Assembly: GCA_910589415.1 (NCBI GenBank)
Contig: OU342630.1
Coordinates: forward strand, 78,860,186-78,924,185
Length of the DNA: 64,000 nt
Source of the DNA: Malachius bipustulatus
Taxonomy: Eukaryota > Arthropoda > Insecta > Coleoptera > Melyridae
Direction of reading: 5' to 3'
How positions within the stretch are numbered: the stretch's first letter is position 1; every line of letters begins with the position of its first letter. Of the stretch, positions 49,375 to 60,341 are shown in pieces. The notes under the pieces were generated by a model. The model was not told the DNA's origin. It searched no databases and was given only the letters and a program-made list of their open reading frames with translations. The position numbers and the translations under genes were made by a program.

Positions 49375-51651
49375 ATGGTTCACATATTGAATAATAATAA
49401 GGAGATGTCGTCGTCTGAGCAGCCAGTGAAGAAGAAACTCAGACGTGAAGATGAAAGCGAAACCCAAGACGAGACCGATTTCATCCAGTGCCCTTTGGAA
49501 AATGGAATCACAGACTTGTCAGCGTTGCAGTTCTCGCTACCTGTCAGTGTCAACGAAGATGACATTACATTGAATACTGTCAACGAGTACCGCAAGGGTA
49601 AATCACCGTTTCGAACGTGCAATGAAACCCCGACCGCTCCGAGCACTTCCTGCGCGACCACCTCTACGAACTGTTTATTATACTCGCAGCAGTATCACGC
49701 ACGTGATGATAACATATCAATCAAACCTGCTCCGGATATTTTATGCGAGGCTCGGTCCTCGAATTCCAGTGCGTCCGGTTCCTCCCTTCCAGTTAACATG
49801 AGAGCAACGAACCACGATAGATGCCAGCTGATCCAGCTGATCAGTCGACACGAACCTTTGGAAGAGTTTCAGGAAATAGCGAGTGACGAACAGCTTGATA
49901 TAATTCAGAGTAGCCTCATCAAGCAGTGTTTGTGTGGTGTCCCAGAGGTGGAACTTCGAAAAGTGTTTCGGTACGTAGTGTCCGGTAATAATAGTACAAA
50001 TGGTGCATTATCTGAACTATCTATTAAGGAAATCCTGCAGTTTTTATCGTATTTTCAATTATTACTCGATGTTTATCTGAAACAGAATAACGTAGGGTAC
50101 ATTTGCTCGAGAATTGTCAGTATATGTGAGAGTCTAGCTAACGAAGAAAATGATTTAATCGAAGAGGTAATATCTCTTGCAGAAGTACGCAACAAATACG
50201 TCAGTTATTTGGTACCCCGCGTGCTCAGCAGCTTTCTAATCATGTCTAAAACTAACGTGAACCATGAATGGCTGGAAAGGATAACGAACTTCCTAGTCGC
50301 GGATCAGATAGATTACGTCCGGATGAATTTTTGTTTGGAGGTGATCAAGCGTGTGGTCGAGTGGAAGGACGTCGAAATCCATGTTCTCGAGGACAATCAG
50401 CCTCAAGACGTCGCGGGATCAAACGCTCAAGACTCGCAGGTGAACGTCAATTGCGTAACGGTTCCGTTCAGCGACCCTGAAAGCTTCGACACGTCCTCAA
50501 TAAAGGGACTCGTCATAAAGGAGCTGGAAACCAAGTGGCCCGATCTGATCTCGAGGATACAATTCTTGATTTCGAATAATAACACTGTCCAAGGCCAGAC
50601 TTGTGTGGTAACATTCCTTGCTCTCTGGGAGAGTATCATATCTGTAAAGGCGAACCTGAGTGTAATCGATACGAAACTGTTTTATGCCAATCTTGAAAAA
50701 TTTGTCGTGTTACTACATAACAATTTATCGCCAATCATATGGAAACAGCTGTTATCTTTGTTCAATGAAGTTTTATGTTATGGTAGCACCCTCGCGCTGC
50801 AAGACATGCTACCGAACGATATCTGTCAACTGGCTCATCTCCTCGTGAGGTACGTTAAAGATTTCCGCTTGCTGGATTGTTTACCTTACAGAAGAAACGA
50901 AGGTCACGTAGTGAACAGTTTTGTGGGTGCGATTCCGAGTACAAATTCCAATCAAACTAACATCGACAAAACTTTGTTACAGAAGATGGCACTGTTAGTT
51001 TTAAAGTCGGTAGCGATAACGGTGAAAGAGACACGGTCGGACAGTTCGGATTCTAGCGTGGGCTCTGACGATTTCGATTACTTCCAAGACATGCAAGTGA
51101 TCGAGAGATCGATAAGAGACGTATTGAAAAAATTGGATTTTTTCGTTAAGGGCAGCCTGGAATTTCACCCCGAGACCCCGTTCTCAAATATCCTCGTTCA
51201 TCTCTTTAGCGATCAGGACGATTACATGATCGAGGCCATGGTCTGCACGCTGGATATCACGGTCGGTATATCGTTTCGCCATTCCGCTTATCCGGATCTG
51301 TTGGTGATGCTCAATCCTAGCCATTCGTTTATAGAATTCTTGAAGGTCGTCAGTCACGACTCGGAGGTTCTCTTGGATTATCTGGTTAGCAACGAAACGT
51401 GCTTTCTGTTGTACTTGTTGAGGTTCTTGAAGTACACGCGTAAAAATTGGGAGCGATTTCTGTCCAGTTGTTGCGAGAACGTGTCCAGAACGAACGAGCT
51501 CGATAACGTCATGACTGTTTTGATTAGACTGAAAATGCAAATTAGCAGACTTGTAGCCAGAGATTTGTTTCCCTACAACATTAATCCCGTGTTGAGGCTG
51601 TTGGAGATTTGCGAATATCTCTACGAGGGCAACGATAGTGTGGGCAGCTGA
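49375..51651 (+). CDS. lin: Protein lines (LINS family), complete coding region in one exon
   Basis: 758 residues, close to the length of vertebrate LINS1. In Drosophila, Lines is a nuclear/cytoplasmic regulator in segment patterning and gut development that acts with Drumstick/Bowl. The first ~140 residues are low-complexity and Ser/Thr-rich, with a basic KKKLRRE patch near residue 20. From about residue 147 (NHDRCQLIQLI) the protein is helical, HEAT-like, without membrane segments or signal peptide; an acidic Ser-rich loop (SSDSSVGSDD) interrupts it. The C-terminal part, ending RLKMQISRLVARDLFPYNIN PVLRLLEICEYLYEG, fits the Lines C-terminal domain. Met11 (49405) is an alternative start with a similar context. 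Codon usage is GC-richer than the surrounding DNA. Identification rests on recalled family pattern, not a search. Confidence 0.8.
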   Translation: MVHILNNNKEMSSSEQPVKKKLRREDESETQDETDFIQCPLENGITDLSALQFSLPVSVNEDDITLNTVNEYRKGKSPFRTCNETPTAPSTSCATTSTNCLLYSQQYHARDDNISIKPAPDILCEARSSNSSASGSSLPVNMRATNHDRCQLIQLISRHEPLEEFQEIASDEQLDIIQSSLIKQCLCGVPEVELRKVFRYVVSGNNSTNGALSELSIKEILQFLSYFQLLLDVYLKQNNVGYICSRIVSICESLANEENDLIEEVISLAEVRNKYVSYLVPRVLSSFLIMSKTNVNHEWLERITNFLVADQIDYVRMNFCLEVIKRVVEWKDVEIHVLEDNQPQDVAGSNAQDSQVNVNCVTVPFSDPESFDTSSIKGLVIKELETKWPDLISRIQFLISNNNTVQGQTCVVTFLALWESIISVKANLSVIDTKLFYANLEKFVVLLHNNLSPIIWKQLLSLFNEVLCYGSTLALQDMLPNDICQLAHLLVRYVKDFRLLDCLPYRRNEGHVVNSFVGAIPSTNSNQTNIDKTLLQKMALLVLKSVAITVKETRSDSSDSSVGSDDFDYFQDMQVIERSIRDVLKKLDFFVKGSLEFHPETPFSNILVHLFSDQDDYMIEAMVCTLDITVGISFRHSAYPDLLVMLNPSHSFIEFLKVVSHDSEVLLDYLVSNETCFLLYLLRFLKYTRKNWERFLSSCCENVSRTNELDNVMTVLIRLKMQISRLVARDLFPYNINPVLRLLEICEYLYEGNDSVGS

Positions 51652-51756
51652 TAAATGAGGTTGTATTAAATCGGATAAAGCTCAATGTCATAGTCTCTTC
51701 TTGAAACTGTTTGTAATATAAAGTGTTTATATTTATTGCTTCAATTCAACAAAGTT

Positions 51757-51762
51757 AATAAA
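51757..51762 (+). terminator. Polyadenylation signal of lines
   Basis: AATAAA about 105 bases after the stop codon, followed by TG/T-rich sequence. Confidence 0.65.
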
Positions 51763-52194
51763 TATAATACTATAATGACTTATCATTGGGGTAATACTGC
51801 ATTTTATACCAGTGAAATAAGAGTGTGTGCTGCTTGGAATGTTTTTTTAGGCCTATAAAAGAAAATTTAACACTCTTTTATTTTTATTTTACATTACATT
51901 AACACGAGTGATTTCACTTATTATCGCTTCCTTATTCTCGACTGCCTGCTTGCTCCGCTTATATACACCCTTAGAGTTCTTCTGGAATGTACTTCAAGCA
52001 TTGTTTCTTTCGTGAACTTCTTTCTCTGTAGTTCTGAATGTTCTATACCTGGAACATTCTAGAGATGAGTGGCTTCTAGACACTCTGACAGATTAGTTGT
52101 GAAAGTTGGTTCTCGAACTTTCCCTCTCATGGCCGAACATTTACCTTTCAGTTATTGTACGTGTGTAATTTGCGTAATTGTACCTTCTTTCTTA

Positions 52195-52470
52195 GCCTTC
52201 TATTGTCTCTGGTCACTTCTCCAACTAAACTGTCTTTGATCACGTTCACATTCCAAGCTATTCTCCACTGTCCACTTCTTCTTGTTAGCTTTCTTTCTGA
52301 TCTTACTTCCGTAACATCCAAAACTGTACTGTCTGTCATGCGCTGTTTTTCCTTCTTATATGATAACAACAGTGACATTCTAGACCTGACCGACGTTCCT
52401 GAAAGCCAAATGTCTCGAATTGATATATTCTAGACAAAATAGTTGACGAGTGCGAGAGCCTCAGTTCATC
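52195..52470 (+). repeat. Dispersed repeat, copy 2
   Basis: Same orientation and landmark order as 39096-39400. The adjoining 52010-52070 also has TTCTGAATGTTCTA / GGAACATTCTAGA words similar to the intron-7 minisatellites. Confidence 0.6.
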
Positions 52471-52581
52471 TAGAGTTATTCGAGAATAATCGATTTCAGT
52501 TAAAACTACCAGTATGCACATGCCCCTATGTCACAGGTCTGAAATGCAGTTAAACCAATGGTTAATTATTTTACTTCAGTG

Positions 52582-52820
52582 AGGGCCGGTTGTTCGTACG
52601 TCAGTTAAAAATTTCGAGATAACTACTGATTTTAAATTGCAAATTTTGAAAATACGGCGAATATAATTAATGATCTTGTATTTTTAATCAGTAATTAACT
52701 CTTCTCAAAGCGAGCAGAATTCATTTTCAGAAATATCAGACCAATGGTTTGATAATACAGAGCATTTTAAAATCAGTAGTTATCTCAAAATTTTTAACTG
52801 ACGTACGAACAACCGGCCCT
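52582..52820. mobile_element. 239-bp element with AGGGCCGGTTGTTCG inverted ends
   Basis: AGGGCCGGTTGTTCGTACGT pairs exactly with ACGTACGAACAACCGGCCCT, and pairing continues through GTTAAAAATTT and GAGATAACTACTGATTTTAAA. No clear target duplication. Confidence 0.85.
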
Positions 52821-55500
52821 AAGAGAACTGTTTTGAGAGAGTCACTCAGCCATCTGATTTTTCGTACTCATCTTCCGGTGGCTTCTACTGAACCCAGATG
52901 TCTTTGGTCCCTCAAAGCTGTTGATACTTGGGGCTTTCTGTAGACGAATTTTATTATAGAGTGAGAATACGTCTGGTACATTCTCTAGGATTAGAGATGA
53001 AGTTCAATTCATTGTGACTCTTGAAAGCACTTTCCTTGAAAATTGAAATTAATGAAAGTTGAAATGTCATCCACGCATTATTGAAAATTTTGAAACATCT
53101 AATTTAAATGAACTTGTATGACATCGACTCCTAGGGAACAACGTTCTTTTAAGTATCTGTCAGCTGAGACGTGCTGACGTTCGTTAAGAAATTCACGAAT
53201 TTGTATTAAGTTATTTTAGCCAGTATTTATTGATGTAAGTAATTTATTTATGGTGCACAGTTTTTATTTTATCTTATTCACTAGGAAAACCAGTCCGATA
53301 TAGTTATTTGGGTGATTTATTCCCCTGATATAATGTGCAAATAATATAGTTTGTTTTTCTTCAAACGTGCTGCTACTCTGTAAATGATGTGAAGTGTCAG
53401 CTTTTTCATACTTGTCAGAGAAAATGCTGTGACTATGGCAGTACTTTTTCTGACATTTACAAAAAATGGTACAATCAAATCAATATTTTTTTGCCGGTCG
53501 TTAATTGCTTTATTTATTATTAATCAGTTAATGAAATCATGTTTTGAATTCTCATAATTATTGAAGTATGTCTTGTACGGGCGTTTGAAGAAAAAAAAGT
53601 TTTATTTGGAGTAAAAATTACTTTTTGTGGCTGGAGTATATTTACCCGAATTGTTAGGAATCGTCTGGTAAACTCCCAAAAAGTCACTTTTACTCCATAT
53701 AAAGTCTACTCCATACTAGTCATGAATATTATGTACTTCAGTTATTTCCCATTTTTTTTTTAACAGGAGACGATTATTCAGATTCCTATTGTATGTTTAA
53801 TTAAACCAATCATGAAGAAGTCTTCATGTTACATTTTAATATTAATATGTATAGCAAGTGTTTTAACAAGTAAAAATTAATAAGTTAGAATAATATTGAC
53901 TGACATAAGAAACATTAAAATCATGAAATATGTGTGTATTATTTATTTTAGTCTTTGGATATATTCAATCGGTATAGTTTTTTATGATAAAATTGTGTAT
54001 TTTTCACTGACTTGGAATGATATAAGTATACTGTTCCATAGTAATTATTGCAACAAGCATTATTTGTTATAAAAGCTTGGTATGGCGCAAATAAGTTTCT
54101 TGGATAATAATAGATCAATGCTCATTCTATGTTGAATTAATAAATAAATAGGGGTTCCCCTTAGTTCTGCAATTATAATAATTTTCCATTCTAATTATAA
54201 TCATTCTCCAATAATTTAAAATTTAAATTATCTTATTTTCATATTTTTATAGTTAATCACAAAAATATGTTTTTTCACCAGTGGGGATTAAAAAATGTTT
54301 TGAAGAGATTTAAGATATTTATTTTTTTATGTGAATTTTTTCATTAGGTACAAAATGAAACAAGGAACTTAAATAATTCTTCTTAAAATAATGGATAATT
54401 GTCGAGAAGCTTTAATATAAAAAATTATACAATTTTTTCATTTTTTTATTTTATTTTATAACTAGGGATTAATTTGAAAGTCTTCCTCATTTATATCTAA
54501 TTTTGTAAAAATGTTTATGTTATTTTAACTAACAATTAGTAGTTATGAAATGCTACTAAATAAGGGTTGACAGCATGAATAATTATATATTTCATTATTA
54601 AGTTTTTTATAATCAATTAATTTATTGTATTTATAAGTAGATAACGAATGTAAACATGTATATTGGAGTTACCTAAAAAAACTTAATCTGTAAATATGTG
54701 CATAATAATTGTAATAGTTACATGAAAAGCAATATTAGTGTACTTTGTTTTTTTTTTTAATTTAACGGAACTGCCTTACTTAAATAAAACAATATAAATC
54801 TTCCAGTGTAATATAATTTATTTAAATATTATCATAGTTATTTTGTATATTCTGTACTAATGTATTTTTCGTAAATAAATTAATTTTAACATAAAACATG
54901 CAGTTGTTTCATTAAAATATAGAAAAAATATTACAACAACTTTGATGATGACAACATGTGATAAACTTGGAAGAAGGGTTTCAAACGCAGTAGAGTGCTA
55001 ACACTTAGATTTTATTGGTGATGCGTATCTAAGTACCAGTCAGTACCAGTCACTTCGAACTGGTCACTTCGTGATCACAGTTCGTGACAGTACCAGTCAG
55101 GATCACAAACGACTTCCAGGAATTATTACACTCTCAAGACTTATCTCTAGTTCTAATTTTAAAGTCCTCCTATGAGTTGTAATTATCCTGCTTTTATATG
55201 AAGTGGATAATGTGTTTATTGACATATCTTGGTCACAGTTTTGCTTACATTTCCTTCCTTATTTTTTATAAACCTCACCCCCCCCCCCCATACTTCCTTT
55301 TAGTGCTTTGTAAATGACAACCTATCGTCTGTCCCTTTAAATATGATCGAAGGGATGAAACAGATCTGGATTGTGGCATGTTAGAGATGGTGATTTTTCA
55401 TTGGCACCTAGGCCTCCGTTGGATCCTTTGTACTCTCAAGCTGTCCCTATCCCTATCCCTGCAGGAAGTATTTAGCCCTTTTCGGATCATGTCCATGTCT

Positions 55501-55670
55501 ATAATCCACGATCAAAATTGTTGGCAGTAACTGACTTTACTAAAAAAGTAATTTCGGAGAAGCGGCAAGCAGAAAATTTTCCTCGAACCAGAAATTTCAG
55601 CTTGCCGCTTCTCCGAAATGCCTTTCTTAGTAATGTCAGTTACTGCCAACAATTTTGATCGTGGATTATA
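55501..55670. mobile_element. 170-bp near-perfect hairpin element
   Basis: ATAATCCACGATCAAAATTG is inverted at the right end. Inner CGGAGAAGCGGCAAGC pairs with GCTTGCCGCTTCTCCG around a loop of about 20 bp. Ends abut TA. Confidence 0.85.
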
Positions 55671-56119
55671 GTGACTGCGATCTCTCGGGTTCAGGGCTAA
55701 CAGGACTTAATTGTGACTTAGTTGTCTTGCAAGTTGATCTGCTATCAGTTTTCCTTTATTTGTACTACGCCTCAGGGTTTCTGCATAGAAGTCTATTAGC
55801 AGGCCAAAAGTCATCCCTGAGACTTTCTAGGGCTGGCACATCTTGACTGTGTGTTAGAATTTGCTCATTCCTATGATTAATGTTTTTGATAGTTGATTCA
55901 TTTCTCCCATCAATTCTGCTTGAAAAATGTTCATGTCTTCCTAGGGGTATAGTAGTCATTTCTATCTCTTGAAATGAAAGGGAAAAGAATTTCAAAATGC
56001 ATTTGGTTGTTTTCACTTTTTTTTAAACATTATCAATTTCTAATATTTCAAAGAAGCTTTTAGCAAACCCGCTGAACTAACAATACCAGACATTCTCCCT
56101 TGAATCGAACGACCAGTTT

Positions 56120-56166
56120 TAGAAAGAGAGAGAGAAGAAAAGAAAAAGAGAGAGAAAAAAAGAGCT
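56120..56166. repeat. GA-rich microsatellite
   Basis: Runs of AGAGAG interspersed with AAAAG. Confidence 0.8.
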
Positions 56167-56241
56167 TTTTACAAAGCCCTTACACGGCAATGGGTGTCAT
56201 TTATTGTTGTACTAATTTGTAATACTAATGTCATCTGATTA

Positions 56242-56971
56242 ATTGAGGGGTCTAGAATCAAAGGTGGCAATATCCATTTTTGAGGAAATCGAGATAAATA
56301 TGGTATCGTAGTTGTATTTCATTCTCTATGGGATCCCAGAGTATGTTAGTGGCAAAATCCGACTATATCCAGTGTAAATGTAAGCTAGAAAATACTCCTT
56401 AGTTTCAAAGTCAGCAATATCCAGTAAAGAACAGAATCAAAGGCGGCAATATCCGCTCCAGCCAATCGCAGCTGTGAATTCCACCCAGAGGTTCCTGCTA
56501 TTTTAATTTAATCGCTTATAATAATGTTTAACCTGAGTGGCTTGTCGAAATAAATTTATTATTGTTTTCTTTTATAGTATTATGCATAAGAATGTTATTT
56601 TTTATTTCATTAAATAATTATGTTTTTCTAAGCTGAATTATTCCTTACCTACAAAATCGAATTAATAATGATACCTATAGTAATCCTATTCAAAGTATTG
56701 TTCACAATATGCGCAGTTTTAGATTCAAACCCAGCATTATCCACATCTCAGGATCAAACATGGCAACATCCAAAATTAAAAGTTGAGTATTTCAAAGACA
56801 GTTGACGCTAGATTTGAAACTGTTATGCATTCTTACATCGTTGGTTATTAGGAAACTTGTAGTTCATTTGTGTGCAACTAACAGCAGACTAACTAGCTCA
56901 AAACAGTTTTTCCCCTCTACTGGGAAATCATCAAAATGGATATTGCCACCTTTGATTCTAGACCCCTCAAT
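56242..56971. mobile_element. 730-bp element with ATTGAGGGGTCTAGAATC inverted ends
   Basis: About 40 terminal bases are perfectly inverted; TA lies outside both ends (56240-56241, 56972-56973). Inside, the words GGCAATATCC, GGCAAAATCC, GCAATATCCA and GGCAACATCC recur about seven times as subterminal repeats. No ORF. Confidence 0.85.
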
Positions 56972-56973
56972 TA

Positions 56974-57799
56974 TGCTTAGGAGTTTTGTTTTCAATGTTA
57001 ATATTCATAACTCCCGCTATATTTCATCATAGCTTTTAGTGTCACCCACATACGCTTGGCGGTGCTGTTGCAGTTGTCTTAGAGCGACACAATGCAATAG
57101 GTATAGAAGTGACAGGTATTGTTAGTTTAGCGTATTTACTTTTAGTAAATTTAAGCCAAAATAACAAAATCTAAGCAATCAAGTCAAAATTTAATTCTTA
57201 CATTTTATCTCAAATTCACAAACAAAAAATATCAATTTATTGGAAAGTGGTAATGGAGTTCAAAAAAAGTAAAAACCTAATCTAATGCATTTGGAAATTC
57301 TGAACTCTTCTGTTTCGCTCTAAGATGCACAGGGTGGTGAAATTTCAATATTTTAATAAGAAATCTCCAACTAAAATTGGCCATCATCTTTTGTTTTTGA
57401 GCTATTTGCGAAAACTCGATTTTCCGATTTTTTGTCTCTCCACTTTCTCTCATTTACTAATGGAATTAGAAGGAATAATTTACACATTCTTGAGACACTT
57501 TTTTTAAAGAAATGACATAGAATAGCAATTTTTACAAAAAAAATTCTAAATTCGAGTTATGTGAGATATTTAAAAAATGTAAGTCATAGTTTGATATCAT
57601 TAGGACAATTTTCCATAAAAACTTTGCTAATGAATTTCAGAACATGCATAGAATAAATAAATAAAGCAAAAAATCCACTGCAATAATTAAGAATTTAAAA
57701 TGGTACTTCGTTGAAAATACCACCACAAGAGAAAAACCTCAATTGATGAATACCATCACAACCTCAAATAAAATAATACAAGAACAGTTTTGAAAAAAA
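56974..57799. other. Intergenic, 3' of NC2-alpha
   Basis: AT-rich, no gene. A CACAGGGTGGTGAAATTTC word near 57329 resembles a transposon end but lacks a convincing partner. Confidence 0.6.
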
Positions 57800-57805
57800 T
57801 TTATT
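57800..57805 (-). terminator. Polyadenylation signal of NC2-alpha
   Basis: AATAAA on the minus strand about 125 bases after the stop codon. Confidence 0.6.
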
Positions 57806-57930
57806 ACAGACATTTAAACAATAATAAATTTAAAATTTAATATTGTTACAGGTACAAATATAATTCAAGTTATAAAAAATAAGGATTATTCAATGTTTTA
57901 AACATAAGGTATAATTTATACAATAATGTA

Positions 57931-58544
57931 CTAGTTGTCATAGTCTTCATCTATGCATAAGCTGTCTCCCGAATTCTGTATGTAAAAATTGTGTGGTATA
58001 GGTATTAAAGGTGGCACACTGTTACAGTCTGTAGGTACCTTCGATGAAACAACAGTGTGCGGTTTACTAGTGCTAGTACTAGAACTACTACTACTTGGGG
58101 CAGGTACTAACTGTGAAATTGGTACGTCTTCTGTTACTTTCTGATTCAGATTTTTCTCTTCTCTAGATTTTCTTCGAGACGCGTACAATCGCTGATTTTT
58201 TTCCTGTGTTACTTTGGGTCCGTACTTTATGACTGGCGGTCGACTGCTCGATGCGGTCGGTTCGGCTGGAGTTTTCGGCGGCGATTCGTTCATATCCACA
58301 TCCACGGTCAGTTGATCTCCGTCGTCGTCGTTTAGCGAGGCTTCGTACATGGCGTTGTTCTCGTTATCTTCTTGTATGCTCGCATCTGGAATATTTTTCA
58401 CGAGATCTTTCAAAAAATCAAAGCGACTTTCTGAAAGGATGCATTGTTTCATGTGGGATGGAGTTAACGTTTTAGCATTTCGAGCTTGAGTTATTTGCAT
58501 TGACTTTGTGAGTAATGATTCGACGAATAATTCCAATGTGCGAG
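57931..58544 (-). CDS. NC2alpha: NC2-alpha exon 3
   Basis: Starts with CT completing Ser39, then [20 protein letters not shown]; runs to the stop at 57931. It follows an AC acceptor. Confidence 0.92.
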
Positions 58545-60341
58545 GTAAGCTTAATTAAGGAAAATATAGTTTGAATTTCCATTTATATAACATAATTAAT
58601 TAATCAAACACAGTAAATTAATACATTCAACACAATGAAAAAATATTCAGACAGTAATCCATCCCTTTAGCAGTAACGGTTAACGATTCAAAATTTATTC
58701 GGACCGAGGTTGGCCATGGAAAATCACCAATTTCATCTGGTATAAATCTTGTAGTTTTTGTCAGTGAATGTCAGCTGATTGAATTGCCTTTGGCAAGATT
58801 AATCTGTGGAAGTTGTCAATTTTCCACTGTAATTTAATATTAGGTATTGAAATATAAGCTATAAGTAATATTATGACAACAAAAAACAAAAACTCCAAAC
58901 ATATTGATTAAAGAAGTTTAAGAAAACCTAGAAGGAAACACTTTGCTTGCTTGAAAGACTTTTATAATGAGGGAAATTCTTCATCCGCATGAGATATTTT
59001 AGGGAAATAACTTGCATAGGTGTGAAAAACATGTGCAATTCAATATACCTTGAAAAAAAACTTTAGCTACGTAACTATGCAAGTGACTCTCCACTCCACA
59101 AAATGTTCTCAGAAATAATTAATAATTTGATATTATGATCCGAATATTCAGGTGCACCAACTTATTTTAATCTAATGGTAGGGACTTGGTACCTACTCTA
59201 TATTAGAAAAAATTACTACAGACGAGAAATGATGTGTTAGAAACAGATATGACAGGAAATTGCTCAAAATTTAGACATTATTAGGAGTGAGTGATCAAGG
59301 AAGACTTACCTACTGACAGAAAATATAACACGATTATTTAAAGATTTAACTTAGTTTCTCGACTTTTAACTAGGTTTGGCAACATTGCTACATTTTGAGA
59401 CTGACATTACTAAAAACACTCATAACCTAGAACATTGAACATATCTGTCAGCGCACTCTTTCATAGCCAACTAGGTCAGAATAGATGGGCATTTCATTTG
59501 ATAAAACTCTCTCATCGTGTGTTAAAAATATACAGAAAATTTCTTAAAAAGTACTGCATAAATTCGATAAAATATGAAAATATTAACTGAAACTTTTGTA
59601 AGGTGTCATTGTAGCTGTTTCTGTTTTCACTTTAGCAATGTACTTGTGTACTAAAATGTTTTAAATTAAACAACGGGCTCCCCTTCCGATTCAAGACCTC
59701 AATGAAGAAGACTTCGATCACAGAATTAAGTTTTGTGAAACAATTACGGACAAATAACAATTTCTTTAACCCTTTCACTGCTACCATACATTGGCTTAAT
59801 TAAACACAATCAAGAATGGCATCAGGAGAATATTCAGAATGCTCAGAACGATGGTATGAGGTTCTGCTCGATTCTCACTGAATTCAGGCTTATTTCTAAC
59901 AACGCTACTTCAGAATATTTTTAAACGCCATACAAGCATAGCAGTCATTAATGGCCAAAGTGCCATGTTACCCAACAGGCCACAAAATCAGTCTGAGTGA
60001 CCGAGTATTCCATTTCCAAAGAAAGTAAAGTAAACTTTTGCACTGCAATAATCAATGAGCGAAATTAGCCACTTGTTTATCAGTGGCACTAATTGGTGAA
60101 AAGTATTTCAAAATTGCTACAGAGAGTTCCCAATTTATAAAGAAATTTCTTTAAAAAGGATATATATTATGACTGGTACAGCCTGTGCTACTTTCCCAAC
60201 TTCTTCATCTGTTTGCATTATCTTCTTGATACGCCCCTGTGGACAAAATAACATGAAGAAAAGTGAAATTGCGCAATTTAACTAAAAGTTGACACTTACG
60301 GCAGGGAATCTTGCGTTGTATTTCTTTTTCTTGGATGGCAT
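57931..60341 (-). CDS. NC2alpha: NC2-alpha (DRAP1), three coding exons, complete
   Basis: Subunit of negative cofactor 2, a histone-fold heterodimer with Dr1/NC2-beta that clamps TBP on core promoters. Three exons give 242 residues. Exon 1 codes [14 protein letters not shown], the near-invariant family start. Exon 2 codes [24 protein letters not shown]. Exon 3 begins [20 protein letters not shown], completing the histone fold (about residues 10-85). The tail is acidic, then Ser/Pro-rich with [10 protein letters not shown] runs. Exon 1-2 uses a normal GT-AG intron. Exon 2-3 fits only an AT-AC boundary (see the intron entry). It is divergent from PRMT7 on the right. Confidence 0.93.
58545..60163 (-). 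other. Candidate U12-type AT-AC intron of NC2-alpha
   Basis: The donor reads ATATCCTTTTT (60163 downward), the full minor-class consensus. Near the 3' end TTCCTTAAT (58562-58554) matches the U12 branch site, with the branch A about 10 bases before the terminal AC (58546-58545). Only these borders restore the conserved VIISRTLELF. No GT-AG alternative gives that reading frame. The remaining 1.6 kb is AT-rich with nothing else seen. Confidence 0.88.
60164..60236 (-). CDS. NC2alpha: NC2-alpha exon 2
   Basis: Acceptor GTCCACAG, then [20 protein letters not shown] and PVII plus T, the first base of Ser39. The exon stops at an AT-type donor. Confidence 0.9.
60300..60341 (-). CDS. NC2alpha: NC2-alpha exon 1
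   Basis: Fourteen codons, [14 protein letters not shown]; donor GCC|GTAAGT, phase 0. Too short for ORF lists. Confidence 0.93.

Larger units (their letters stand above)
51770..55500. other. Intergenic between lines and NC2-alpha, left part
   Basis: Contains the dispersed repeat at 52195-52470, the small element at 52582-52820, and a weak inverted pair at 53600-53710. From 53.2 to 55.2 kb it is very AT-rich without any gene. A run of 13 C lies near 55279. Confidence 0.65.

Noticed and set aside
50268..50480. Overlapping frames inside lines (also 49380-49661, 50427-50639, 51184-51540)
   Set aside because: Shadows of the 758-codon frame.
57329..57735. Possible inverted-repeat element (CACAGGGTGGTGAAATTTC against TTGAAAATACCACCACAAG)
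   Set aside because: Pairing is short and imperfect and no target duplication is visible.
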